A stretch of 20,454 nt of DNA from Candidatus Sumerlaeota bacterium (GTDB lineage: Bacteria; Sumerlaeota; Sumerlaeia; JADFCT01), in the NCBI GenBank assembly GCA_026398575.1, contig JAPLSP010000167.1, forward strand, positions 1-20,454, written 5' to 3'. How positions within the stretch are numbered: the stretch's first letter is position 1; each line of letters starts with the position of its first letter. The notes under the pieces are model-generated. The model was not told where the DNA came from, searched no databases, and saw only the letters and a list, made by a program, of their open reading frames with translations. Positions 6,985 through 14,992 of the stretch are shown one piece after another. A program made the translations under genes and the position numbers.

Positions 6985-9210
6985 ATGCAACCATCCCGCT
7001 ACTCCCTGATACTTTTACTCATGATCGCGCCCTGCGCGCTGGCGCAGGATGATCCGCATATTGGATATATCTATCCCGCCGGCGGGCGCCAGGGCACGAC
7101 GTTCGAGGCCACCATTGCCGGACAGCGTCTCAACAATGCCACCGCCGTTTATGTCTCTGGCAGCGGAGTCAGCGCAACGATCACAAAGCAGGAACGGCAG
7201 GTGACGCCCAAAGAGCAAAAGGAATTGACGGAGAGATTGAGCCAGTTTCAAGCGAAGCGCAGGCAGGGCCAGCGACTGACGCCGGAGGAGGCAAAGGAGG
7301 CTGGAGACATAGGGAAGAGACTCACCAATTTTGGCAGGCGTTTGACAAATCCATCGCTGGGAGAATTTGTCACTCTTCAAGTCTCCGTGGCCGCGAACGC
7401 TACGCCGGGCAATCGCGAAATCCGATTGATGACGCAATTCGGCCTTTCGAATCCGCGCGTATTCAATGTCGGCCAACTGCCGGAGTTCAACAAGCCGGAC
7501 TGGAAGAACATTCCCCAAGCGAGGGGTAGCATGGACCCCGCGCTCGATCCGAAGCCGCCCGAGGTGAACATAACATTGCCGGCTATCCTGAACGGACAGA
7601 TTCCGCCCGGCGGCGTTGACCGGTATCGGTTCCCGGCGCGGGAGGGCCAGCAATTGGTCGTCATCGTCCAGGCGCGCGACTTGATCCCCTATATCTCCGA
7701 CGCCGTGCCTGGCTGGTTCCAGGCCACGGTCACGCTCTCTGATACGAAAGGCCGCGAACTGGCCTACTCTGACGATTATCAGTTTCATCCCGACCCCGTG
7801 CTTTTCTACAAACTCCCCGGCGCCGGCGAATTCGTGATCGAAATCAAGGACGCCCTTTATCGCGGCCGCGAGGACTTCGTCTATCGCGTCGCGGTGGGTG
7901 AAATGCCGTTCGTCACAGGTATTTTCCCCTTGGGCGGGATGATCGGAGCGCAAACAACCGTCGCCGTGGACGGCTGGAATCTGCCGGTAAAACAGCTGTC
8001 GCTCGATCTCAAGAACAAGACGCCGGGCATCTATCCGTTGGCTCAGACGCCATTCGCCAATAGCGCGCTCTATGCGGCGGATACCTTGCCGGAGCTCTTC
8101 GAAAAGGAACCGAACAACTCACCCGACAGCGCTCAGCCCGTTGCGCTGCCGGTCATTATCAACGGGCGCATTGATCAGCCCGGCGACATGGATGTCTTTC
8201 GATTCGAGGGCAAGGCGGGCGATCCGATCGTCGCGGAAGTCCTCGCGCGCAGGCTCGATTCGCCGCTCGATTCCGTGCTCATCCTCACCGACGTCTCTGG
8301 CAAGCGGCTCGGATACAATGACGACCACGAGGACAAAGGATCAGGCTTGAACACGCACCACGCGGATTCTTACCTCATCGCCACGCTTCCCGCGACGGGC
8401 GCCTATTTCCTTTACACCGGCGATATCCAACACGGCGGCGGCGCCGCGTACAGCTATCGGCTACGGATCAGCGCGCCGCGCCCGGATTTCGAGTTGCGGG
8501 TTACGCCGTCCAGTGTGGACGTTCGCGGCGGCGCGAGCGCGCCCTTGACCGTATATGCGCTTCGTAAGGACGGATTCGCCGGCGAAATCGCGCTGAACCT
8601 GAAAGACGCGCCTCAAGGCTTCACGCTGACCGGCGCCCAGGTTCCGGAGAATCAAGACAAAGTCAGATTCACGCTGAACGCCCCGGCATTGTCCGCGATG
8701 GAACCCTTCAGTTTACGTGTCGAAGGCCGCGCGACGATTCAAGGCCGCGAGATTGTCCGGTTGGCCGTGCCGGCGGATGACACACTGCAAGCATTCGCCT
8801 ACCATCATCTGGTTCCCGCCCAGGAGCAGAAGGTCGCCGTCGTGGGCCGATTCATGCCCCGGGATTCGGCGAGAATCCTGACGGCAACTCCCATTAAAGT
8901 TCCCGCCGGCGGAACTGCGCGGGTTCAAGCGATCATGCCCATCGGTCCAATGATGACCAAAGTTGAATACGAACTAAGCGAACCGCCGGACGGTATCACT
9001 ATCAAGACCGTCACCCCGCTGGGAAACGGTATCACCGAGATTGTTTTGCAAACGGACGCAGCCAAAGTCAAACCCGGCGCGAAAGGCAACCTTATCATCA
9101 AAGCCTCGGGCGAGCGAGCGGCGGGATTTGACAACCAACCGGCGCCACCCGCGAACCGGCGCATCCCGCTCGGCGCCCTCCCGGCAATTTCCTTTGAGAT
9201 CGTTCCGTAA
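6985..9210 (+). CDS. Secreted PPC-domain (pre-peptidase C-terminal) protein
   Basis: The protein has 741 residues from the ATG at 6985, which gives a clean signal peptide (MQPSRYSLILLLMIAPCALA) and has AGGA 7 nt upstream. The earlier in-frame ATG at 6934 is rejected because it lies in a repeat and would put 17 polar residues before the signal. After an IPT/TIG-like segment (PHIGYIYPAGGRQGTTFEAT, from about 24) comes a charged, Lys/Gln-rich helical insert at about 65-120. A first PPC-like domain follows at about 198-310 (ILNGQIPPGGVDRYRFPA) and a clear second at about 371-495 (EKEPNNSPDSAQPV, GDMDVFRFEGKAGDPIVAEV, DSYLIATLPATGAYFLY). The C-terminal part is Ig-like and beta-rich. PPC domains are binding or stability modules of secreted proteins; no catalytic domain is visible. 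It is the third gene of the DUF1549-DUF1501-PPC row. Confidence 0.85.
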   Translation: MQPSRYSLILLLMIAPCALAQDDPHIGYIYPAGGRQGTTFEATIAGQRLNNATAVYVSGSGVSATITKQERQVTPKEQKELTERLSQFQAKRRQGQRLTPEEAKEAGDIGKRLTNFGRRLTNPSLGEFVTLQVSVAANATPGNREIRLMTQFGLSNPRVFNVGQLPEFNKPDWKNIPQARGSMDPALDPKPPEVNITLPAILNGQIPPGGVDRYRFPAREGQQLVVIVQARDLIPYISDAVPGWFQATVTLSDTKGRELAYSDDYQFHPDPVLFYKLPGAGEFVIEIKDALYRGREDFVYRVAVGEMPFVTGIFPLGGMIGAQTTVAVDGWNLPVKQLSLDLKNKTPGIYPLAQTPFANSALYAADTLPELFEKEPNNSPDSAQPVALPVIINGRIDQPGDMDVFRFEGKAGDPIVAEVLARRLDSPLDSVLILTDVSGKRLGYNDDHEDKGSGLNTHHADSYLIATLPATGAYFLYTGDIQHGGGAAYSYRLRISAPRPDFELRVTPSSVDVRGGASAPLTVYALRKDGFAGEIALNLKDAPQGFTLTGAQVPENQDKVRFTLNAPALSAMEPFSLRVEGRATIQGREIVRLAVPADDTLQAFAYHHLVPAQEQKVAVVGRFMPRDSARILTATPIKVPAGGTARVQAIMPIGPMMTKVEYELSEPPDGITIKTVTPLGNGITEIVLQTDAAKVKPGAKGNLIIKASGERAAGFDNQPAPPANRRIPLGALPAISFEIVP

Positions 9211-9244
9211 TAAAAAGTTCTAATGCGATTCGGAACGTCTTTTT
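9201..9244 (+). terminator. Candidate intrinsic terminator after the PPC gene
   Basis: CGTTCCG (9201-9207) pairs with CGGAACG (9231-9237) and is followed by TCTTTTT. The 23-nt loop is long, and the left arm overlaps the last codons. A T-tract directly after the stem supports termination and would separate the secreted-protein block from the methyltransferase gene. Confidence 0.4.
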
Positions 9245-9318
9245 CAAAGAATGCTGCATTTCATCCAAGGAATTTGCCTTTTTTGCGCCAATCATAATTG
9301 CAGGGGGACTGACGGATT

Positions 9319-9338
9319 AGGGCAATTCAATTTGCCCT
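9319..9338. promoter_or_regulatory. Palindrome upstream of the methyltransferase gene, possible operator
   Basis: AGGGCAA (9319-9325) and TTGCCCT (9332-9338) are perfectly complementary around 6 nt. The right arm abuts the candidate -35 region of the downstream gene. A symmetric site in this position could bind a dimeric regulator, but no regulator gene is present in the window. Confidence 0.35.
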
Positions 9339-9368
9339 TGCCCGCTCCCGTCCCTGGCGCCCTATATT
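9338..9368 (+). promoter_or_regulatory. Candidate promoter for the methyltransferase gene
   Basis: TATATT at 9363-9368 is a good -10 about 30 nt before the ATG at 9399. The best -35 is TTGCCC at 9338-9343 with a 19-nt spacer, longer than ideal. Identified by eye only. Confidence 0.3.
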
Positions 9369-9398
9369 CGCTCATTCCGTGCAACCGGAGTCCGCCCC

Positions 9399-11123
9399 AT
9401 GTCCCCCGACATGCCCCCCAATTTGCTCTACTATGGCGACAATCTCGATATTCTGCGGCGGTATATTAAGGACGAGACGGTGGATTTGATCTATCTCGAT
9501 CCTCCCTTCAATTCCGCTCAGGACTACAATGTTCTCTTCGAGGAGCGAAACGGCACGGAGGCTTCGGCGCAGATTCATGCCTTCAAAGACACCTGGCGCT
9601 GGGATGCGACGGCGTCGGCGGAATATGAACGCACGATCCGGCATGGCGGAAAGGTCGCGGAGGCGCTGGCCTCGTTGCGGCTGCTGCTGGGCTGCAACGA
9701 CATGCTGGCGTATCTTGCGATGATGGCGCCGCGGCTGGCCGAGCTGCATCGGGTTTTGAAGCCTGCGGGTTCGCTTTATCTTCATTGCGATCCGACAGCC
9801 AGTCCTTACCTGCGCATTTTGCTGGATGCGATATTTGGCGCCCGCCAATTCCAGAATGAAATTATCTGGAAGCGCACGTCGGCGCGGAGCGATTCGCATC
9901 GCTGGAACCACGTTCATGACGTGATCTTTTTCTATACCAAGTCCGATCACTGGACCTGGAATCCCGTCTATACGCCTTATGATTCGGACTACTTGAAGAA
10001 ATTCTATCGCTTTGAGGAAGAGGAAACTGGAAGACGCTATACATCGAGTGATTTGACCGCGGCCGGCATCCGCAAAGGCGAATCGGGAAAAATTTGGCGC
10101 AGCGTCAATCCTACTTCCAAGAAGAGGCATTGGGCGCTGCCTAATAAAGCAATGGAAGAACTTGGCATCGCTGAAGGAACCATGCAGGATAAGCTGGACC
10201 AATTGGAGGTGGCCGGGCGCATTATATGGCCAGCCAAAAAAGGCGGTGTGCCGCGTTTCAAACGCTATCTCGACGAGATGCCCGGCATGGCGCCGCAGTC
10301 GGTCATTACCGACATTCCTCCCATCAGCGCGCAGGCGAAAGAGCGGCTGGGCTACGCCACACAAAAACCGCAGGCGCTGCTCGAACGGATTATCGAAGCT
10401 TCCAGCAAAAAGAAACAGATCGTTTTGGATCCTTTCTGCGGCTGCGGCACGACGGTGGCCGCCGCGCAAAAACTGGGACGGCGATGGATCGGGATTGACG
10501 TTACTCACCTGGCCATCGCCCTGATCCGCAAACGGCTGAACGACACCTTCGGAAAACGAGCGCATTATCGCGTGATCGGCGAGCCGGTTTCGATAACGGA
10601 CGCCGAAGCGCTCGCCATTGCCGATCCCTTTCAATTCCAGTGTTGGGCGCTCGGCCTTGCCGGCGCGCGTCCCTCCGAGCCGGTCAAGAAGGGCGCGGAC
10701 AAGGGGATTGACGGCAAACTCTTTTTCTTTGACGACGCCACGAACAAAGCAAAGACGATTCTTTTCTCCGTTAAATCCGGCAAATCCGGACCGGCGCATG
10801 TTCGTGACTTGATCGGAACCGTGGATACGAACGGCGCGCAGATGGGCGTTCTTCTACTCATGCATGAAGCCACGCCAGCCATGCGCGCCGCCGCCGCCAC
10901 CGCCGGACAATATCATTCGCCAGGCTTTCATAAAGATTATCCGCGGCTGCAAATCCTGACCGTGCAGGAATTGCTGACGAGCGCGCAGGTTCAGATGCCG
11001 CCCAGCAACGTCACTTTCAAGCGAGCGGCCCAAGATCAAACGCCGGACGCCGCCGCGTCGGATTTATTTGGGCTAAGTGAAGACGCAATTAATGGGAAAG
11101 ACCAAGAGACTGAAGATTATTGA
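9399..11123 (+). CDS. DNA methyltransferase fused to Mrr-like nuclease domain
   Basis: This is a 574-residue protein with GGAG 8 nt before the ATG. Residues about 8-385 form an N4/N6 amino-methyltransferase of the beta arrangement: the catalytic motif DPPF at 34-37 comes before the S-adenosylmethionine site DPFCGCGTT at 344-352, with GID at 365-367. The region between (for example RWNHVHDVIFFYTKSDHW and the following 120 residues) probably recognises the target sequence. Residues about 405-525 resemble an Mrr-type PD-(D/E)XK endonuclease: DPFQFQCWALGLAGA, KGADKGIDG (Asp 438) and FSVKSGK (Lys 459), then VRDLIGTV and QYHSPGFHKDYPRLQILTV. As I know this family, the residue two before the lysine is usually Gln or Glu; here it is Ser 457, so cleavage activity is uncertain. 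No separate restriction or specificity gene is nearby, so it may be a one-chain restriction-modification enzyme, or a methylase with a DNA-binding tail. Confidence 0.85.
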   Translation: MSPDMPPNLLYYGDNLDILRRYIKDETVDLIYLDPPFNSAQDYNVLFEERNGTEASAQIHAFKDTWRWDATASAEYERTIRHGGKVAEALASLRLLLGCNDMLAYLAMMAPRLAELHRVLKPAGSLYLHCDPTASPYLRILLDAIFGARQFQNEIIWKRTSARSDSHRWNHVHDVIFFYTKSDHWTWNPVYTPYDSDYLKKFYRFEEEETGRRYTSSDLTAAGIRKGESGKIWRSVNPTSKKRHWALPNKAMEELGIAEGTMQDKLDQLEVAGRIIWPAKKGGVPRFKRYLDEMPGMAPQSVITDIPPISAQAKERLGYATQKPQALLERIIEASSKKKQIVLDPFCGCGTTVAAAQKLGRRWIGIDVTHLAIALIRKRLNDTFGKRAHYRVIGEPVSITDAEALAIADPFQFQCWALGLAGARPSEPVKKGADKGIDGKLFFFDDATNKAKTILFSVKSGKSGPAHVRDLIGTVDTNGAQMGVLLLMHEATPAMRAAAATAGQYHSPGFHKDYPRLQILTVQELLTSAQVQMPPSNVTFKRAAQDQTPDAAASDLFGLSEDAINGKDQETEDY

Positions 11124-11148
11124 TTCCCTGGAAACGAGGCTGACAATC

Positions 11149-12354
11149 ATGAACGAGCTCCCTGTGATATCGCGGACGTTGATTTCGAAAATCGAAATGA
11201 AGTACGGATGCAATCCAAACCAGAAGCCAGCGGCGGCGTATATGGACGAGGGGCGGGCGCTTCCGTTCGAAGTTCTGAACGGCAAGCCGGGCTATATCAA
11301 TTTTTGCGACGCCTTGAACGCCTGGCAGCTGGTGCGCGAGTTGCGCGCGGCGTTGGGAATGCCGGCCGCCGCTTCGTTCAAACACGTCAGCCCGGCGGGC
11401 GCGGCCATTGCGGCGCCGCTCGACGACACGCTCCGGCGCGTTTATGAGTGCGAGGGCGAGGACTTCTCGCCGTTGGCCATCGCTTATGTGCGGGCGCGCG
11501 GCGCGGACCCGATGTGCTCGTTCGGCGACTTCATCGCGCTGAGCGACGTGGTGGATGAATCGGCGGCGCGCGTCATCGGCGGCGCGGTCTCGGACGGCGT
11601 CATCGCGCCCGGATACGAGCCGAAAGCGCTTGAAATCCTCAAAGGCAAAAAGGGCGGCGCCTATCCCGTCATCACAATGGACCTCTCATATCAGCCTCCC
11701 GAAATCGAAATGCGCGATATCTTCGGCGTGACGCTGGCGCAGCGGCGCAACGACGTTCGCATTGATCGCTCGCTGCTCAACAATATCGTCACGAAGAATA
11801 AGGCCATTCCCGAATCCGCCGTTCTCGACCTCATCGCCACGACCATCGCCGTCAAATTCACGCAATCCAATTCGGTCGGCTATGGTCTCGGCGGGCAGGT
11901 GATCGGCCTGGGCGCCGGGCAGCAGAGTCGCGTGGATTGCGTCAAGCTCGCCGGGCGCAAAGTCGAAACGTGGTGGCTGCGCCAGCATCCCAAGGTCCTC
12001 GGACTCAAATTCAAGCCCGAAGTCAAGCGCCAGGAGCGGATCAACGCGCGCGTGCGCTACATCGAGGGCGACATGACCGGCCCGGAGAAAAAGGCGTGGC
12101 TCGAAGGCCTGGCGAGCGATCCCGGTCCGTTGACGCTGGAAGAAAAAGCCGAATGGATGACGAAGCTCAAAGGGGTATCGCTCTCCTCGGACGCCTTCTT
12201 CCCGTTCCGCGACAACATTGATCAGGCTTCCAGGCGCGGCGTGAAATACATCGTCGCCACCGGCGGCTCGACGCGCGACGCAGAAGTCATCGCCGCCGCC
12301 AACGAGTACGGCATGGTCATGGCCTTCTCCGGCGTCCGCCTCTTCCATCATTGA
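11149..12354 (+). CDS. purH: Stand-alone AICAR transformylase (PurH C-terminal domain type)
   Basis: The 401-residue protein should transfer a formyl group from 10-formyl-tetrahydrofolate to AICAR, the ninth step of IMP synthesis. It starts at the equivalent of the transformylase half of PurH/ATIC and lacks the N-terminal IMP cyclohydrolase (MGS-like) domain. Seen motifs are KYGCNPNQKP, NFCDALNAWQLV, the catalytic Lys-His in SFKHVSPAGAA (K78, H79), ARGADPMCSFGDFIALSD, TQSNSVGYGLGGQVIGLGAG and SSDAFFPFRDNIDQASRRGV, ending VRLFHH. These read closer to the animal ATIC half than to the E. coli type, by memory of those sequences. The start at 11149 is chosen for GAGG 9 nt upstream and the conserved beginning; an upstream ATG at 11077 would overlap the methyltransferase. 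IMP cyclohydrolase must be encoded elsewhere. Confidence 0.9.
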   Translation: MNELPVISRTLISKIEMKYGCNPNQKPAAAYMDEGRALPFEVLNGKPGYINFCDALNAWQLVRELRAALGMPAAASFKHVSPAGAAIAAPLDDTLRRVYECEGEDFSPLAIAYVRARGADPMCSFGDFIALSDVVDESAARVIGGAVSDGVIAPGYEPKALEILKGKKGGAYPVITMDLSYQPPEIEMRDIFGVTLAQRRNDVRIDRSLLNNIVTKNKAIPESAVLDLIATTIAVKFTQSNSVGYGLGGQVIGLGAGQQSRVDCVKLAGRKVETWWLRQHPKVLGLKFKPEVKRQERINARVRYIEGDMTGPEKKAWLEGLASDPGPLTLEEKAEWMTKLKGVSLSSDAFFPFRDNIDQASRRGVKYIVATGGSTRDAEVIAAANEYGMVMAFSGVRLFHH

Positions 12355-12391
12355 TGTTCTGAGTGGCGACTGACAAGCCTCCAAAGAAGGG

Positions 12392-12420
12392 TTGCATTGC
12401 TTTGGCAAAACTGCTAAAAG
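12392..12420 (+). promoter_or_regulatory. Weak candidate promoter before the ATPase gene
   Basis: TTGCAT at 12392-12397 and TAAAAG at 12415-12420 are 17 nt apart, about 60 nt before the ATPase start. Both hexamers are imperfect. A promoter is expected in the 127-nt gap if the ATPase/TOPRIM pair is independent of purH. Confidence 0.2.
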
Positions 12421-12481
12421 AAACGCTGACAAGGCTGCGCACAAGCAATGTCTGAGGATTTTGATGAAGTGGGGGAAATCT

Positions 12482-13585
12482 ATGCTGCGCAATATTGAGA
12501 TCAAGAACTTTCGTGGTTTTCGCCAGTACTCACTTCACGATGCCGGACGGATCAATCTGCTCGTGGGCCTGAATAATTGCGGGAAAACCACACTACTGGA
12601 GGCTATTCGGCTTCTTACATGCGGTGGCAACATCGCAGAATTTGCTGCCATTCTGGAGCAAAGAGGAGAGGTACTTGGCGGCGGGTTAGATGGCCGCAGA
12701 ATACACGACGCGGATATAAGTCACTTGTTTTATGGCCACAAATTGGAAAAGAATAGCCGATTCTCCGTTGAGGCAAATGCTGATAGCGCTCCTGAGGTTG
12801 TAACGATCTATATCGGCTATCAGGCTACTTCCGCTAACGCTCCACAACAATCTAATGCATTGGACGGCGAGCTCTTTGAGAGCGGCTTTTTAAACATGGA
12901 ATGGAAAGGGTCCACCAATTTCTCGGGCAGAAGTCTGCCGATAACAAGCCGCGGCGGGATATCGCAAGACGACTTGCAGCGGATGCGTTGGACTGGGAAA
13001 GCGAAATCGAATAGCTGCTATGTTTCAACGGCTGCTTTGAATGCAGAACTTATTGCAGCTTCCTTTGGCAAAATCGCGCTCAATCCAGAAGAAGAATTAA
13101 TCATCAATTCGCTCAGAATCCTTGAGCCAAAACTTGAAAGGATTGCCATTGGAGGCCCGGATGATCCCTCTCCGCGATCTATGATCAAGGGAGGCGTATA
13201 TATAAAATTGCGCGGGGTTGAAAATCGAATTCCCATAGGGAGCCTTGGAGACGGGATGTGGCGGATGCTTGGGTTGTCGCTTGCGATGGCTCAAGCTGAA
13301 AAAGGAATTTTGCTTGTTGATGATATTGATACCGGACTGCATCATATCGTAATGCGAGATATGTGGCGCTTGGTATATGAAACTGCAAAACGCCTTGATA
13401 TCCAAGTTTTCGCAACGACGCATAGCCGCGACTGCGTTCAAAGCCTTGCCACAATATCTCGCGGGGACGTTTCAAAAAACAGCGAAATTACCATACATAG
13501 AATCGAGCCTGAAAAGCCTGAGTCCATACGGTATACCGAACAGCAAATCGTCATCGCAGCCGAACAAAACATCGAGGTAAGATAG
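12482..13585 (+). CDS. RecF/OLD-like AAA ATPase, partner of a TOPRIM protein
   Basis: This is a 367-residue protein of the ABC-type ATPase group that includes RecF, OLD and AAA_15/AAA_21 proteins. It begins with the classic MLRNIEIKNFRGFRQYSLHD strand. Walker A is GLNNCGKT (29-36), a signature-like SLGDGMWR is at 254-261, Walker B is GILLVDDIDTGLHH (275-288) and the H-loop is ATTHS (311-315). The usual catalytic Glu after the Walker B Asp is Asp 281, a conservative change. The middle (about 90-200) is a variable insert. There is no TOPRIM domain, but the next gene supplies one 2 nt downstream, so the pair resembles a split OLD protein. GGGGGA 5 nt before the ATG supports this start; an ATG at 12464, with its own GAGGA, is an alternative. 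The DNA looks more AT-rich than the flanking genes, which suggests transfer. Role in phage defence is inference. Confidence 0.83.
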   Translation: MLRNIEIKNFRGFRQYSLHDAGRINLLVGLNNCGKTTLLEAIRLLTCGGNIAEFAAILEQRGEVLGGGLDGRRIHDADISHLFYGHKLEKNSRFSVEANADSAPEVVTIYIGYQATSANAPQQSNALDGELFESGFLNMEWKGSTNFSGRSLPITSRGGISQDDLQRMRWTGKAKSNSCYVSTAALNAELIAASFGKIALNPEEELIINSLRILEPKLERIAIGGPDDPSPRSMIKGGVYIKLRGVENRIPIGSLGDGMWRMLGLSLAMAQAEKGILLVDDIDTGLHHIVMRDMWRLVYETAKRLDIQVFATTHSRDCVQSLATISRGDVSKNSEITIHRIEPEKPESIRYTEQQIVIAAEQNIEVR

Positions 13586-13587
13586 CC

Positions 13588-14226
13588 ATGAGCATCCGGA
13601 AACTATTAGTGGAAGGATTGGATGACAAGCGCATTATTCCCCATCTCGTGGAACCGCACGGAATTCGATGGGAGTCGGCGCCCAAACAATATGTAGTGGA
13701 GATTATCCCATGCGAAGGTGATAGCCAAATCTTGGCGCCGGGCTTGATTGAAACGCATTGGAGCGAGCGAGAGATGAAAGCGCTTGGGATCATCTTGGAT
13801 GCGGATGAAAACGCTGCCGACAGATGGTTGCAGGTGCGCAATAGATGCCAGGAAATGTTCCCGAATTTGCCGGTGAATATTTCACCGCAAGGTCTCGTCA
13901 TCAACAAAAATGACCAAAAATTTGGCGTGTGGATCATGCCGGATAATCAATCGAGAGGAATGATGGAAACATTTCTTTCCTGCCTGATTCCCGATAATGG
14001 TCATCCGCTTTGGTCCGAAGCGCAGAGCGCTTGTCAGCGCGCCAAAGAATTGGGCGCTCCCTACAAGGAGGCGCATCAAGATAAGGCGAAAATCCATTGC
14101 TGGCTGTCTTGGCAAGATCCTCCCGGAAGACAAATGCATGAAGCAATCATAGAAAAAATACTTGATCCAAAATCTCCCCAATCAGCGGTCTTTATTCAAT
14201 GGTTTCGCTCCTTGTATGACTTATAG
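13588..14226 (+). CDS. DUF3226 / TOPRIM-like protein
   Basis: The 212-residue protein starts 2 nt after the ATPase stop, with GAGGT 9 nt before its ATG, so the two are surely co-expressed. The N-terminus KLLVEGLDDKRII supplies the TOPRIM acidic residue (Glu 9), and GIILDADEN (67-75) gives the DxD pair (Asp 71, Asp 73). PDNQSRGMMETFL (118-130) and DKAKIHCWLSWQDPPGRQMH (165-184) fit DUF3226, a family known beside such ATPases. TOPRIM domains bind metal and can cut nucleic acid, as in OLD nucleases; the ATPase would control it. PARIS (AriA/AriB, with a DUF4435 TOPRIM) and Gabija GajA (fused) are the nearest described parallels. Whether this pair cuts DNA, RNA or tRNA cannot be judged from sequence. 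Confidence 0.8.
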   Translation: MSIRKLLVEGLDDKRIIPHLVEPHGIRWESAPKQYVVEIIPCEGDSQILAPGLIETHWSEREMKALGIILDADENAADRWLQVRNRCQEMFPNLPVNISPQGLVINKNDQKFGVWIMPDNQSRGMMETFLSCLIPDNGHPLWSEAQSACQRAKELGAPYKEAHQDKAKIHCWLSWQDPPGRQMHEAIIEKILDPKSPQSAVFIQWFRSLYDL

Positions 14227-14266
14227 GGTGGAACACGGAAGGCGGAGGAATCTTTGGGAATCTATC

Positions 14267-14980
14267 ATGAATAAAACCGCAAAAAGAATATTTAGCATCG
14301 GCTGCGGATGCCTCTCGGTGATCCTGGTGGGTGGGCTGATAGTTGGCTGGATATTTTATGCGCGAATCCTCAAGCCCGCCAAGGAACTTGAAAAAATCGG
14401 CAGAGTCAGCGAACAAACCTACAAGGTAATCAATGGCGATTTCCCTTTCCGCCCGCCGTTCTCCGGCCAGTTGGACGAAAAACGCTTCCAAGAATACCTG
14501 GCCATTCGTGCCGCCGCCGCCGCCGCTGCCGACGCGAACATCGAAAAACTCGAACGAGCCCTGAAACGCAGCTCACGCGAGCTGGCCATCGCCAGCCTGC
14601 TCAATGAAGGCTTCGTGGATACGATCCAGAAAATCCTGGACGCGCATCAGGCGGCGCTGCGCGAACACAAGATGTCCGCGAGCGAGTATCAATGGATCAC
14701 GCGCGCTGCAATGGCGAATGTCCTGCAAGCGGCGGACAAGGGAAATTCAGAGGCCCAGTCTTTGTCAGCCTACTATATGGGCGAAGGCAAAGTTGGCGCT
14801 CAAGTTCAGATGACCGCCGATGAAAAATCACAACTGAGGCAAAACCTGGAATCGCAAAAAAGCGCCGTGCGCGACGACAACCTGCGCATCGTCCTTTCCC
14901 ACAAATCCGAGATCACTTCTCCCGCTTACGCCTTTTTGTTGGATTTGATGACGGCAGGGGTAAAGCTGAAGCAACGATAA
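14267..14980 (+). CDS. Small single-pass membrane protein, unknown function
   Basis: The product is 237 residues from the ATG at 14267, which has GGGAA 6 nt upstream; an in-frame ATG at 14162 would overlap the TOPRIM gene and is not preferred. After five charged or polar residues comes one strong membrane segment (IFSIGCGCLSVILVGGLIVG, about 8-27), then a soluble, mostly helical region of about 200 residues with an alanine run (AIRAAAAAAADANIEKLERA) that could form a coiled coil. Type II topology, N-terminus in and helical domain outside, is likely. No family was recognised. It follows the TOPRIM gene by 40 nt on the same strand, so it may be co-transcribed, but its base composition looks like the chromosomal neighbours rather than the ATPase gene. 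Confidence 0.65.
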   Translation: MNKTAKRIFSIGCGCLSVILVGGLIVGWIFYARILKPAKELEKIGRVSEQTYKVINGDFPFRPPFSGQLDEKRFQEYLAIRAAAAAAADANIEKLERALKRSSRELAIASLLNEGFVDTIQKILDAHQAALREHKMSASEYQWITRAAMANVLQAADKGNSEAQSLSAYYMGEGKVGAQVQMTADEKSQLRQNLESQKSAVRDDNLRIVLSHKSEITSPAYAFLLDLMTAGVKLKQR

Positions 14981-14992
14981 GGGAAAAGATGA

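Noticed and set aside
9372..10799. Minus-strand open frame of 475 codons opposite the methyltransferase
   Set aside because: The plus strand shows unmistakable methyltransferase motifs; the opposite frame is a codon-bias shadow.
14162..14266. N-terminal extension of the membrane protein overlapping the TOPRIM gene
   Set aside because: The extension would put 35 polar residues before the membrane segment, whereas the ATG at 14267 has a GGGAA at good distance.
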